Source of the DNA: UBA5066 sp048500275
GTDB lineage: Bacteria; Acidobacteriota; Thermoanaerobaculia; UBA5066
Assembly (NCBI GenBank): GCA_048500275.1
Contig: JASNYI010000001.1
Span: 2,294,001 to 2,358,000, forward strand
Direction: 5' to 3'
DNA: 64,000 bases
Part shown: positions 44,059 through 53,142 of the stretch, in pieces
How positions within the stretch are numbered: position 1 is the first letter of the stretch
How the letters are laid out: each line of letters begins with the position of its first letter
Made by a program: the position numbers and the translations under genes
Notes under the pieces: model-generated
Database searches by the model: none
Seen by the model: only the letters and a program-made list of their open reading frames with translations
What the model was told of the DNA's origin: nothing

Positions 44059-44739
44059 ATGAACAAGCAGGCTCTAATCGCGTCCGTCGGTGCTGAGAGG
44101 TACGACGCGGCCGCACGGTCGCTTCGAGCCGACTCCGCCCGCACCGACTTTGGCCGGGGTCCCGCCGGTTCGCCAAGCGACCTTCCCCACGAGATCACGG
44201 ACCTCATCTGGGCACCCGATCAGTCCTTTCATCACCGGATCGAACTCTTCTTCGCGGTCTATGACGACATGCCCGCTTACGGGCATCTCATGTACTCCGT
44301 ACACCACTACCCTTACTTCGACGCCTCCGATCGCTCCTTTTGGTGGGGCCACGTTCGGACCCGGCTCGTGAGCCCTGACCCCGCTATTCGGCAGCCGCTT
44401 CTCTACTGTCTATGGTGCGACTACTTCGAAGACCCTGACACCGTGGCGGAGGCCTGGCGCGCCGTCACCGCGCTTCCACACCGCTCTCGCGATCTCCTCA
44501 AGGCCGTCCTGCCTGTGTCTGGTCCCGTTCCATACCCCATCAAGCGGTCCCTCTATCGTGAGCTTCTTCGCGATGCCGAGTTCCATGAAGCCATCTTTCG
44601 CAGCATTCAGCGCAGCGTCTTCGACGTCTACGGGAATGTGGACGCACGGCACGCACTCAGGCTCCTATCTCGGCTGTCGTTGCCCGCCAGCGATGAGCTG
44701 GCCGCTCTCACAGCACAGCTTCGGGCCAGGTCCGTCTAA
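44059..44739 (+). CDS. Cassette 24: hypothetical protein (family C)
   Basis: The 226-residue protein starts MNKQALIASVGAERYDAAAR, 16 bases into the cassette. It is helical, rich in aromatic residues in the middle (YSVHHYPYFDASDRSFWWGH), with repeated helix-turn units towards the end that suggest a HEAT-like solenoid. No family recognised. A frameshifted copy lies at 50878-51569. Its attC is split by IS copy 2. Confidence 0.7.
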   Translation: MNKQALIASVGAERYDAAARSLRADSARTDFGRGPAGSPSDLPHEITDLIWAPDQSFHHRIELFFAVYDDMPAYGHLMYSVHHYPYFDASDRSFWWGHVRTRLVSPDPAIRQPLLYCLWCDYFEDPDTVAEAWRAVTALPHRSRDLLKAVLPVSGPVPYPIKRSLYRELLRDAEFHEAIFRSIQRSVFDVYGNVDARHALRLLSRLSLPASDELAALTAQLRARSV

Positions 44740-44771
44740 CCCGGCGTGCAGCGGACTTCCATGAGAAGGCC

Positions 44772-45082
44772 CGGACGTGTCAAGTGAGACGAGGGGTGCT
44801 CTCTCCCGTCGGACCCGGTTCGATCGCCATGCTTCCATTCGCACTCTGGGAGGCGCCTCGCGACGGTCCAGGTGCATGAGGGGGTCCGAGCTGAAAGGGC
44901 GCTGCCATCTCGCTATCGGTTTTCCTGGAGAGACCGGTTGGCTCTCCGGACCCGAGTCCGCTTCGCAGTCGCCCAGACAGGGCGTCGATCCGTTCCTTGG
45001 GCATTCCGTTTCGTCTCGCTAGTCCCGTCGGTGCCTGAGTTCCGGTTCCCCTACTTCTAAGAAAGCTCTCGTCGTGCTCCTC
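44772..45082 (-). ncRNA. Predicted seekRNA/bridge RNA of IS copy 2
   Basis: Same sequence as in copy 1: left target guide at 44961 to 44955, hairpin, right target guide at 44915 to 44909 (minus strand). Confidence 0.7.
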
Positions 45083-46237
45083 CTACGCCTTCGCCGTCTC
45101 GGGCAGGAGCGCGAGACGTCGATCGGCCTCGTAGACCTCCCCAGAGCGCCACAGCTTGTGCAGCAGCACCGCCAGCTTGCGCGCCACGGCGATGACCGCC
45201 CGCTTCTTGGCGTACTTGCCGCCCCGACCCTCCAGCGCCAGCCCGAACCGGCGCAGGTCGCAGTCCGGCCCGAACGGCCCCAGGATGTACTGCGACCCCT
45301 GCACCAGCAGGCTGCGCATGAAGCCGTCTCCCTCCTTCGTGATCCTCAGCTGCGGGTCGCTGTCCCCGCTCTGCCGTCGGGCCGGGACCAACCCGAGGTA
45401 CGGGCCCACCATCCGGCTCTTCTCGAACCGGTCCGGCGTCTCCAGCGTCAGGACGTAGGCCAGCGACAGGATGAACCCCACCCCGTGAACCTGCCGCAGC
45501 AGGCCCGTTTCGGGGTACTTCGTCTTCGCCATCTCGCGCACTCTCTGGTTCAGCGCACGGATCTGCTCCGAGATCGCGTCGATCGCCGAGAAGACCGCGC
45601 CCAGCGTCTCCTTCAGCTCCTCCGGCAGCATCGATTCCGTCTCGGCCGTGAAGCTCCTCGTCGAGCTCGCCTTCAACCGATACCCGGCCGACTTGACCGC
45701 GCCTCGGGCATGCCCGATCAGCTTCACCCGCGTCCGCACCAAGAGGTCCCTCGCCCGCAGCACCGCCAGGTCCTGCGCGACCTCCTCGTCGCGGTGCTTC
45801 ACCGGCGACAGCAGCGCCGGATCCATCCGAGCCACCCGCGCCAGCGACCGCGCGTCCACCCGGTCCGTCTTGCCTCGGTTCTGGTAGATGAACCGCAGCT
45901 TTCGCGAGTTCGCCACCAGCACCTCGTGCCCCATCTCCCTCAGCAACCGGCTCACCCACGGCGAGTGCGTCCCCACTTCCATCGCGATGCGGCACTTCCC
46001 GAGCCGCTCCACGTCGAAGACCCGCGTCAGGCCGCTCTTCGTCGTGGCCACCCGCGTCTCCTCGACGATCTCGCCCATCGAGTCCAGCACGCAGAGCTGG
46101 CTCATCCGATCCCCGAGGTCCAGACCGATCGTCAGGCTCCTCGCCATTCCCGCCGACGCCGAATCCGCACCCTTGATCCCTCCCGCCCCCTTCGTCTCCC
46201 GTGTCCTCCTCGTCGCCTCGGTGCTACGCTTCTTCAT
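45083..46237 (-). CDS. IS1111-group transposase, copy 2
   Basis: 384 residues, identical to copy 1 in sequence, including the RuvC-like acidic residues (IGLDLGDRMS, KTDRVDARS) and the C-terminal serine segment. Identity between copies indicates recent movement or gene conversion. Confidence 0.93.
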   Translation of the reverse strand: MKKRSTEATRRTRETKGAGGIKGADSASAGMARSLTIGLDLGDRMSQLCVLDSMGEIVEETRVATTKSGLTRVFDVERLGKCRIAMEVGTHSPWVSRLLREMGHEVLVANSRKLRFIYQNRGKTDRVDARSLARVARMDPALLSPVKHRDEEVAQDLAVLRARDLLVRTRVKLIGHARGAVKSAGYRLKASSTRSFTAETESMLPEELKETLGAVFSAIDAISEQIRALNQRVREMAKTKYPETGLLRQVHGVGFILSLAYVLTLETPDRFEKSRMVGPYLGLVPARRQSGDSDPQLRITKEGDGFMRSLLVQGSQYILGPFGPDCDLRRFGLALEGRGGKYAKKRAVIAVARKLAVLLHKLWRSGEVYEADRRLALLPETAKA

Positions 46238-46372
46238 GGCCGGTCTCCCTTCTGGGCCTCGAGCCCGTCTTCTTTGCAGCTGATCTTCAGACTGCGGCGG
46301 GAGACCGGCCTTCTCATTCCATCTCGCTACGCTCGCCGCTGATGCCAGACGTTAGGTGTGCCTGACAGCAAC

Positions 46373-47248
46373 ATGAGCCTCTTCAGGTCCCTTGTGGACC
46401 GGTTCCGTCCCGCACCGCCAACGCCGATAGCGCCAACGCGTGTCTTCTCTCCGGATCGGAGGCATGCCGTCACCCGCCCTCCCTCGCTACCGACCGTCGA
46501 GCGGGTCACAGCCCTCACAGGGCATCTCGCCTTCCTCTGGCAAGCTGTCGCCGACGCACTGGTACCCGGCGCAACGACCGAAGACGCGGAACTGGCATAC
46601 CGGGAGGCTGTGCTTGCCCGAGGCCTCACGGCAGCCTTTCCGGGATACAGAGCCTTCCCGCGCGATATCACCATCTCCGTTGGTAGCGAAGTAATCAACA
46701 CGTTGCCGTCTACGCGGCGCCTGCAAAGCGGCGATCTCGTGAAGGTCCAGCATGGCCTTCGCACAGGCACGGCGGCTTTCGCCTATCAAGCATGGACTCA
46801 CGTCGTTGGAGAGGCGCAGTCATCGCTTCAGCCGCTGCTAGCCTCAGCACGCGCGGCGCTGGCAGCGGGTGTCAGCGTGGCTCACGTCGGATCCCATGTC
46901 GGCGAGATATCCTTCGCCATCAACGATGTCCTCTCGCGCGCCGGCCACTGGCCATCCGAGCACTATGTGGGCCACGGTATCGGTACCTCGCTCCACATGG
47001 ACCCGCAGATCCCAGGCACCGCGCCACCCGACATCGGCATAACACCAGTCTTGGCCGAAGACACGCTCCTCTCCGTAGTCGTTCTCGCTCACGCAGCACG
47101 GCCGCAGCTTCGGGTCGCGGCCGACGGCTGGAACGTCTTTACCGCTGACGGCTCCTCTTCGGTGCTATTCAGCCACATGGTTCGCGTGACCGCGGATGGG
47201 CCGGTGATCCTCACACCCGAAGTCAACGCCATCGGCGGGCCCACCTAA
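46373..47248 (+). CDS. Cassette 25: methionine-aminopeptidase-fold (M24) protein lacking metal ligands
   Basis: The 291-residue protein aligns by eye with type I methionine aminopeptidase: PGYRAFPRDITISVGSEVIN, RRLQSGDLVKV, YVGHGIGTSLHMDPQIPG and a final SHMVRVT. Of the five metal ligands, only the GHGIG histidine remains. The two aspartates are replaced (Gln in LVKVQHG; Tyr in AAFAYQAWT), the glutamate of TIEP is lost (LLSVVVLAH) and that of FEHT is Ser (FSHMV). It should bind no dinuclear metal and is probably a pseudoenzyme, perhaps a peptide- or ribosome-binding protein. GTG 46358 is an alternative start. Confidence 0.8.
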   Translation: MSLFRSLVDRFRPAPPTPIAPTRVFSPDRRHAVTRPPSLPTVERVTALTGHLAFLWQAVADALVPGATTEDAELAYREAVLARGLTAAFPGYRAFPRDITISVGSEVINTLPSTRRLQSGDLVKVQHGLRTGTAAFAYQAWTHVVGEAQSSLQPLLASARAALAAGVSVAHVGSHVGEISFAINDVLSRAGHWPSEHYVGHGIGTSLHMDPQIPGTAPPDIGITPVLAEDTLLSVVVLAHAARPQLRVAADGWNVFTADGSSSVLFSHMVRVTADGPVILTPEVNAIGGPT

Positions 47249-47298
47249 CCCAGCATGCAGCGGACTCGCTGCGCTCGCCGCTGATGCATCGGTTAGGC
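47243..47298 (+). repeat. attC 25
   Basis: R'' ACCTAAC, R' GTTAGGC; arms GCAT-g-CAGCGG / CCGCTGATGC. Confidence 0.93.
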
Positions 47299-47460
47299 GG
47301 CGGACCGTGCACGCGATCCTCCCGTAGCATCCATCGATACTGCTGTGTTCGCACCACTACGCACTCCGATCCTTCTCGCCACGCCAGCCGCATCACACGT
47401 CTGGCTGCTCTCTGGAACTCTAGCCACCCACTCACGCCCTCACTTTCAATCCTGAACGCC

Positions 47461-47901
47461 ATGCAGGCCATCCAGATCTACCTTTGCCGCACCGTCTTCC
47501 ACCTGGTCCCAACCCGAGAGATGATCGGTGGTGGGTCCATCGACGCCGACGTGCCCCTGTCGTTGCACGCCGCGACCTCCGACGAGGCCTTGGGTCTTGC
47601 TTGCCGTACCGCCCTCGCGCGCTGCCCAGGCGTTCCGCTAGAGGCTTCCTCCGCGGAAGTCAACCGACCCTCCTCGGCACAGGTGGCAGCCGGCTTCAAG
47701 TCCTGGCGCCGCTTCTTCGCGGAGACGAGCACCTGCTGGCTTGAGCTAGCCGCACACAACTACGCCATAACTCGAATGCTCCGCGTCGAGAAGGGCGCGT
47801 ACTTCACCTTTGACGAGGCTGGCCCGGTCGTCCTTCACGAATCCGTGCACGACCGGATCCTTGGTAAGGCAGTACGGGGGGCCTTTCCGACATCCACATG
47901 A
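47461..47901 (+). CDS. Cassette 26: hypothetical protein
   Basis: The 146-residue protein begins MQAIQIYLCRTVFHLVPTRE, 168 bases into the cassette, unusually far. It is soluble, with a helical middle (GFKSWRRFFAETSTCWLEL). The gene-free 5' part (47293-47460) has no other credible gene and may carry a promoter. Function unknown. Confidence 0.62.
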   Translation: MQAIQIYLCRTVFHLVPTREMIGGGSIDADVPLSLHAATSDEALGLACRTALARCPGVPLEASSAEVNRPSSAQVAAGFKSWRRFFAETSTCWLELAAHNYAITRMLRVEKGAYFTFDEAGPVVLHESVHDRILGKAVRGAFPTST

Positions 47902-47933
47902 TCCCCGCCCCCCGCTTCCACAGCTCAAGCGCC

Positions 47934-47991
47934 GCCTAACCCCGGCGTGCAGTGGACTCGCTGCGCTCGCCACTGACGCCAGACGTTAGGT
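47934..47991 (+). repeat. attC 26
   Basis: R'' GCCTAAC, R' GTTAGGT; arms GGCGT-g-CAGTGG / CCACTGACGCC. Confidence 0.95.
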
Positions 47992-48007
47992 TGCGTTCGT
48001 CCACGTA

Positions 48008-48508
48008 ATGCGCGTCCACAACGTCCATCACCGAGAGCTTCCCGTGCCGCCCGACGTCCTCGGTTCGCTCCTCGACTCATTGGCCGCGCCGAACGATCGC
48101 TTGTGGCCCATCGCCGCGTGGCCTCCCATGCGTTTCGATCGGCCACTCCAGGTCGGGGCCACCGGCGGTCACGGGCCAGTCCGTTACACCGTCGACTCCT
48201 ACGTTCCCGGCCAGGCCATTTCCTTTCGGTTCACAGCGCCTCCCGGTTTCAACGGCACCCACAGCTTCCTCGTCGGTCCGGCGCTTTCCGGTTCTCGCAT
48301 CTCGCATGACCTCCGAATGAACACCACCGGCCCGGGCACGCTGTCATGGCTTCTCGTCTTTCGTCCACTCCACGACGCCCTTCTCGAGGACTCCCTTCAC
48401 AGGGCCGCCCTCGCATCCGGCCTTCAAGAAGCGCCACCCACTTGGTCCCTATGGGTCCGCCTCCTGCGCGCCCTTCTCCGTTCTCGCCGCACCTCGCGCG
48501 CAACCTAA
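48008..48508 (+). CDS. Cassette 27: SRPBCC (START-like) domain protein
   Basis: The 166-residue protein has the SRPBCC rhythm: an N-terminal helix after a first strand (HHRELPVPPDVLGSLLDSLA), LWPIAAWPPMRFDRPL, RYTVDSYVPGQAISFRFTAP, and a long C-terminal helix (FRPLHDALLEDSLHRAA). Such folds bind hydrophobic ligands. The C-terminal end is strongly basic. Confidence 0.7.
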   Translation: MRVHNVHHRELPVPPDVLGSLLDSLAAPNDRLWPIAAWPPMRFDRPLQVGATGGHGPVRYTVDSYVPGQAISFRFTAPPGFNGTHSFLVGPALSGSRISHDLRMNTTGPGTLSWLLVFRPLHDALLEDSLHRAALASGLQEAPPTWSLWVRLLRALLRSRRTSRAT

Positions 48509-48559
48509 CCCGGCTTGCAGCGGACTTCGCTTCGCTCGCCGCTGAAGCCCCGGTTAGGC
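48503..48559 (+). repeat. attC 27
   Basis: R'' ACCTAAC, R' GTTAGGC; arms GGCTT-g-CAGCGG / CCGCTGAAGCC. Confidence 0.95.
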
Positions 48560-48576
48560 GGCTCCAGGAACCACAC

Positions 48577-49050
48577 ATGTCTCGCTCAGCGTTCCGCGTC
48601 TTCGCTACCCTCGTCGTCTTGGCCTCGTCTCCGCTTTCGGGCCAGTCGCCGCAGCCCCCTCGCGCGCATCAAGTCATCTGCATTCCGCCGACAGCCGGCG
48701 CCACCTGCGCGGAGACCTTCGACTTCCAGCGCAACGGTCCAGTCGCCTTCCTCGCCTTCCTTCGCAACTCCACCACCCCGTTCTCTGTTGCAGGCTTACA
48801 TAAGGGCTGGCTGCTCCCGAGCGACGTTCCCGTACTTCTAGCGCACGTGAGCTCGAGCGAACCCTGCGCCCTCGTCGTCATGGCGTCCGCTTCAACTGTT
48901 CCACTCGAGCGCTCCACCGTCGGTCAGGAGGCACTCTTTCTGCTCGATGGCGTTCGGGGCGGCACCTATCCGCCTACCCTTCATTCACACGCCTATGACT
49001 CCAGGCGCCGAGACGCGATCCTCCAGTGGGCTCGGCAACAGCCTCGGTAG
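48577..49050 (+). CDS. Cassette 28: secreted hypothetical protein
   Basis: The 157-residue protein has a signal peptide (MSRSAFRVFATLVVLASSPL to about GQS) and three cysteines in the mature part. Strands such as PVAFLAFLRN and CALVVMAS suggest a compact beta domain. No family recognised. Confidence 0.7.
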   Translation: MSRSAFRVFATLVVLASSPLSGQSPQPPRAHQVICIPPTAGATCAETFDFQRNGPVAFLAFLRNSTTPFSVAGLHKGWLLPSDVPVLLAHVSSSEPCALVVMASASTVPLERSTVGQEALFLLDGVRGGTYPPTLHSHAYDSRRRDAILQWARQQPR

Positions 49051-49071
49051 CTCTCCTTCGCCCCAGTCGCC

Positions 49072-49139
49072 GCCTAACCCCGGCGTGCAGTGGACTCGCT
49101 CCGCTTCGCTGCGCTCGCCACTGACGCCAGACGTTAGGC
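49072..49139 (+). repeat. attC 28
   Basis: R'' GCCTAAC, R' GTTAGGC; arms GGCGT-g-CAGTGG / CCACTGACGCC. Confidence 0.95.
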
Positions 49140-49151
49140 CGTCGCACCCAT

Positions 49152-49697
49152 ATGCCCTTCCACTCTGACCTCCTCCGCTTCGAACTCGGTCTCGCGCGGG
49201 CCGACGTGCTTCCCGACGTGGCCGTCGACGCCCTCGAACGCGGCATCGACTCGCCTGGCCTTCGGATCCTCGCGTCCTACTCCCTTGTTCCCCTCGACCC
49301 ATACGGCATAGAGGCTGCCTATCGCCAGGTTTGTCACGAGCTCCCCGACTTCGCGCCGTCTCGGCAAGAGGCCGCGTTCTGCCTTCTGGAGGCGCTTCTC
49401 GCAGACATCGTCTCGGGCAAGGTCGCTCCAGACGTCGGCGTGGACCGGATCGTCAGTGACGTCTACCGGCAGGGCGGCTGGGACGACCGCAATGTCCGCT
49501 TTGTCGGAGATTCGCTAGGGATCGAACTTCTCTACAGCCAGAGAGACTCTATCGACGACCTTCGCGAAGCCGCTCATCAGTTTCAGCCGCCCCGAACCAA
49601 CGCCGAACTGATCCGCGAGACCCTCGACGACATACGCACAGAGGCCGCCCGCCTTCTCGCCGCGCGCCCCTGGCGTCACGGGCACAGCGCGGCCTAA
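49152..49697 (+). CDS. Cassette 29: hypothetical protein
   Basis: The 181-residue acidic helical protein, MPFHSDLLRFELGLARADVL onward, has regular helix pairs that suggest a repeat or solenoid form. It starts 18 bases into the cassette and ends within R''. No family recognised. Confidence 0.68.
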   Translation: MPFHSDLLRFELGLARADVLPDVAVDALERGIDSPGLRILASYSLVPLDPYGIEAAYRQVCHELPDFAPSRQEAAFCLLEALLADIVSGKVAPDVGVDRIVSDVYRQGGWDDRNVRFVGDSLGIELLYSQRDSIDDLREAAHQFQPPRTNAELIRETLDDIRTEAARLLAARPWRHGHSAA

Positions 49698-49749
49698 CCC
49701 CGGCGTGCAGTGGACTCGCTGCGCTCGCCACTGACGCCAGACGTTATGC
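49692..49749 (+). repeat. attC 29
   Basis: R'' GCCTAAC, R' GTTATGC; arms GGCGT-g-CAGTGG / CCACTGACGCC. Confidence 0.95.
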
Positions 49750-50302
49750 GGCTCTCGGCTCCTCCGTTCGTGCCATTTCATTTCAGAAGCTTCGGGTCCC
49801 GTGCCGCGCGGTCGCACCATCCGGCGTGCAGGCCGGGTGGACCGCCGCCCCCTGCGGCACCTCCAAGGCGCTCGAGGCCTTCTCGTTCTTCCACACATCT
49901 CGTCCTCATCACGACTAACCACCGCATCTACAGGGTCCACGCTGGCGCCTTTCCGGCGAGAGCGCTCCCGGCCTCCGGTGGTCCTCCGTTCTCGCTTGTC
50001 CTCGGTAGCGTCATCGCGCCTCTCACCGTCCAACGGCGCTCAACCCGCAGGGGGGCACCCCGGCCGTCTCGTTCTGCAATGCCGGGGGCCTGCGTCTCGC
50101 GTCTTCCGCTCGGCCTCGTGCTTCCGATAAGTTCCGGCGCCACGGCCAGGGTTCGGCGGCCCACCCTCACCACCAGACTTTCCTCCGCACATCTCCGTTC
50201 GCAGTTCACCCTGCCAACCGCGCCCTCGGACCGGAGCCGGCCGCATAACCCGGCTTGCAGCGGACTTCGCTTCGCTGCGCTCGCTCGCCGCTGAAGCCCC
50301 GG
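49744..50302 (+). repeat. Cassette 30: ORF-less cassette, family A copy 3
   Basis: Nearly identical to cassettes 1 and 22. Compared with cassette 1 it has a 2-base insertion near 49891 (TTCCACACATC against TTCCGCATC), so any reading frame across this point is broken. Confidence 0.7.
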
Positions 50303-50308
50303 TTAGAT
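50243..50308 (+). repeat. attC 30
   Basis: R'' GCATAAC, R' GTTAGAT; arms GGCTT-g-CAGCGG / CCGCTGAAGCC. Confidence 0.95.
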
Positions 50309-50583
50309 CGCAGCCTTTCAACGTCTCGGCTCCGGACAGGTCCCGTCGCTTGTTCGACCTCCTCGGCTCCTCAGCGCTTCACGGAGGCGCGCTCAACGGC
50401 CCCTGGCTCGAACGCCTCGCCTCTCTGGAATCGTCCCCGCAGCCATCGACTCATTCAGCCGTGGCATCGCCATTTCGGCCCTTCGCTCTCGGCTGGCGTC
50501 CTTCCCGCCTCCCGAGCTGCGGTCTAACCCCGGCGTGCAGGGGACTCGCTCCGCTGCGCTGCGCTCGCCCCTGACGCGGTCGG
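50303..50583 (+). repeat. Cassette 31: family B copy 2
   Basis: 281 bases, a few substitutions from cassette 23 (for example GACCTCC for GACCGCC), followed directly by another copy of itself. Confidence 0.68.
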
Positions 50584-50589
50584 TTAGAT
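50522..50589 (+). repeat. attC 31
   Basis: R'' GTCTAAC, R' GTTAGAT; arms GGCGT-g-CAGGGG / CCCCTGACGC. Confidence 0.93.
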
Positions 50590-50859
50590 CGCAGCCTTTC
50601 AACGTCTCGGCTCCGGACAGGTCCCGTCGCTTGTTCGACCGCCTCGGCTCCTCAACGCTTCACGGAGGCGCGCTCAACAGCCCCTGGCTCGAACGCCTCG
50701 CCTCTCTGGAATCGTCCCCGCAGCCATCGACTCATTCAGCCGTGGCATCGCCATTTCGGCCCTCCGCTCTCGGCTGGCGTCCTTCCCGCCTCCCGAGCTG
50801 CGGTCTAACCCCGGCGTGCAGGGGACTCGCTCCGCTGCGCTGCGCTGCGGCGCGGTCGG
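50584..50859 (+). repeat. Cassette 32: family B copy 3 (tandem)
   Basis: A tandem copy, here identical to cassette 23 until its attC, which is where the degraded stretch begins. Confidence 0.65.
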
Positions 50860-50865
50860 TTGGAG
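50803..50865 (+). repeat. attC 32 (degenerate right half)
   Basis: R'' GTCTAAC is intact, but the right half reads GCGGCGCGGTCGGTTGGAG where copy 23 has GCCCCTGACGCGGTCGGTTAGAC; R' is lost. Confidence 0.75.
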
Positions 50866-50877
50866 CCGGAACCTCAA

Positions 50878-51569
50878 ATGAACAAGCAGGCTCTAATCGC
50901 GTCCGTCCGGTGCTGAGAGGTACGACGCGCGCGGCACGGTCGCTCGAGCCGACTTCCCGCCCGCACCGGCACAGCCGGGGTCCCGCCGGTTCGCCAAGCG
51001 ACCTTCCCCACGAGATCACGGACTTCATCCGGGCACCCGATCGGTCGCTTTCATCACCGGATCGAACTCTTCTTCGCGGTCTATGACGACATGCCCGCTT
51101 ACGGGCATCTCGTAATACTCCGTACACCACTTACCCTTACTTCGACGCCTCCGATCGCTCTCGCTTTTGGTGGGGGCCACGTTCGGACCCGGCTCGTGAG
51201 CCTGACCCGCTTATTCGGCAGCCGCTTCTCTACTGTCTATGGTGCGACTACTTCGAAAGAACCCTGACACACCGTGGCGGAGGCCTGGCGCGCCGTCACC
51301 GCGCTTCCACACCATCTCGCGATCTCCTCGAGGCGCGTCCTGCCTGTGTCTGGTCCGTTCATACCCCATCAAGCGGTCCCTCTATCGTGACTTCTTCGCG
51401 ATGCCGAGGTTCCAGCAAACCATCTTTCGCAGCATTCAGCGCAGCGTCTTCGACGTCTACGGGAATGTGGACGCACGGCTTGCCGCCAGAGGCTCCTATC
51501 TCGGCTGTCGTTGCCCGCCAGCATTGAGCTGGCGCTTTCTCACAGCGCTTCGGGCCAGGTCCGTCTAAC
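50878..51569 (+). pseudogene. Cassette 33: frameshifted copy of the cassette 24 gene
   Basis: The stretch follows the cassette 24 gene from its ATG to its stop but carries many 1-3 base insertions and deletions (the first already about 30 bases in), so no frame of any length survives. The density and type of indels and the clean sequence on either side point to sequencing or assembly error as much as to real decay. Confidence 0.75.
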
Positions 51570-51585
51570 CCACGGCGTTAGCGGA

Positions 51586-53142
51586 CTTCCATCAGAAAGG
51601 CCGGACGACACATCAAGTGAGACGAGGGGTGCTCTCTCCGTCGGACCCGGTTTGGAATCGCCATGCTTCCATTCGCACTCACCAGGGCGCCTCGCGACGG
51701 TCCAGGTGCATGAGGGAGTCCGAGCTGAAAGGGGGCGCTGCCATCTCGCTATCGGTTTTCTGGAGAGACCGGTTGGCTCTCCGGACCCAGTCGCTTCGCA
51801 GTCGCCCAGACAGGGGCGTCCGATCCGTTCCGCCAATTCCGTTTCGTCTCGCTAGTCCCGTCCGGTGCCTGAGTTCGGTTCCCTACTTACTTCTAGAAAG
51901 CTCTCGTCGTGCCCTCTACGCCTTCATAGTCTCGGGCAGGGGCGCGAGGCACGTCCGTCCTCGTAGACACTCCCCGATCGCCGCAGCATTGCAGCAGCAC
52001 CGCCAGCTTGCCACGGCGATGACCGCCCGCTTCTTGGCGTACTTGCCGCCCCGACCCTCCAGCGCCAGCCCGAACCGGCGCAGGTCGCAGTCCACGGCCA
52101 GGCTGGCCCCAGAGATGTCTGCGGCCTGCACCTTTGAAGCTGCGCATGGCCGTCTCCCTCTTCGTGATCCTCCAGCTGCGGGTCGCTGTCCCACTTCTGC
52201 CGTCGGGCAGGACCAACCCGAGGTACGGGCCCACCATTCCGGCTCTTCTACTCCGAACCGGTTCGGCGTCTCCAGCGTCAGGACAGGCCAGCGATGGGAT
52301 GAACCCACCCGTGAGAACCTGCCGCAGCAGGCCGTTTCGAGAATTACTTCGTCTTCGCCATCTCCGCACTCTCTGGTTCAGCACTGGATCTGCTCCGGGT
52401 CGCGTCGTCGCGCCGGAAGACTCCTTCCGGCTCACTCCGGCAGCATCGATTCCGTCTCGGCCGTAGGCTCCTCGTCGAGCTCGCCTTCAACCGACCACCC
52501 GGCCGACACGGCCGCGCCGGGCATGCCCGTCAGCTTCACCCGCGTCCGCACCAAAGAGGCCCTCGCCCGCAGCACCGCCGGGTCCATAGCGCGACACTCC
52601 TCGTCGCGATTGCTTCTGCCGGCGACAGCAGCGCCGGATCATCCGAGCCACCCGCGCCAGCGACCGCGCGTCCACCCGGTCCGTCTTGCCTCGGTTCTGG
52701 TAGATGAACCGCAGCTTTCACTGAAGTTCGCCACCAGCACCTCGTGCCCCATCTCCCTCAACAACCGGCTCACCCACGGCGAGTGCGTCCCCCACTTCCA
52801 TCGCGATGCGGCACTTCCCGAGCCGCTCCACGTCGAAAGACCCGCGTCAGGCCGCTCTTCGTCGTGGCCACCCGCGTCTCCTCGACGATCTCGCCCATCG
52901 AGTCCAGCACGCAGAGCTGGCTCATCCGATCCCCGAGGTCCAGACCGATCGTCAGGCTCCTCGCCATTCCCGCCGACGCCGAATCCGCACCCTTGATCCC
53001 TCCCGCCCCCTTCGTCTCCCGTGTCCTCCTCGTCGCCTCGGTGCTACGCTTCTTCATGGCCGGTCTCCCTTCTGGGCCTCGAGCCCGTCTTCTTTGCAGC
53101 TGATCTTCAGACTGCGGCGGGAGACCGGCCTTCTCATTCCAT
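51586..53142 (-). mobile_element. IS1111-group insertion sequence, copy 3 (indel-riddled)
   Basis: About 1557 bases, clearly a copy of the same element, with the same ends and CT cores. Between its left end and about 52860 it has dozens of small indels; from about 52860 to the right end it is identical to the intact copies. Confidence 0.85.
51916..53057 (-). pseudogene. Broken transposase gene of IS copy 3
   Basis: The first about 65 codons (from ATG 53057) match the intact 384-residue transposase; thereafter repeated frameshifts destroy the frame. If the sequence is correct, the copy is dead but could be moved in trans; if not, this is an intact gene mis-read. Confidence 0.75.

Larger units (their letters stand above)
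44756..46322 (-). mobile_element. IS1111-group insertion sequence, copy 2, in attC
   Basis: 1567 bases, apparently identical to copy 1, with the same CT core, the same ATGAGAAGGCC subterminal repeats and the same place within attC. Confidence 0.92.
44734..46357 (+). repeat. attC 24, interrupted by IS copy 2
   Basis: Left part 44734-44757 (R'' GTCTAAC, GGCGTGCAGCGGACT) and right part 46323-46357 (CTCGCTACGCTCGCCGCTGA, R' GTTAGGT). The outer arms, GGCGT against ATGCC, no longer match exactly, while the right half is identical to that of attC 12; the two halves may have been joined by recombination between IS copies. Confidence 0.88.

Noticed and set aside
50878..52996. Short genes inside the indel-riddled copy of cassette C and the IS
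   Set aside because: They are fragments of frameshifted genes and probably artefacts of sequence error.
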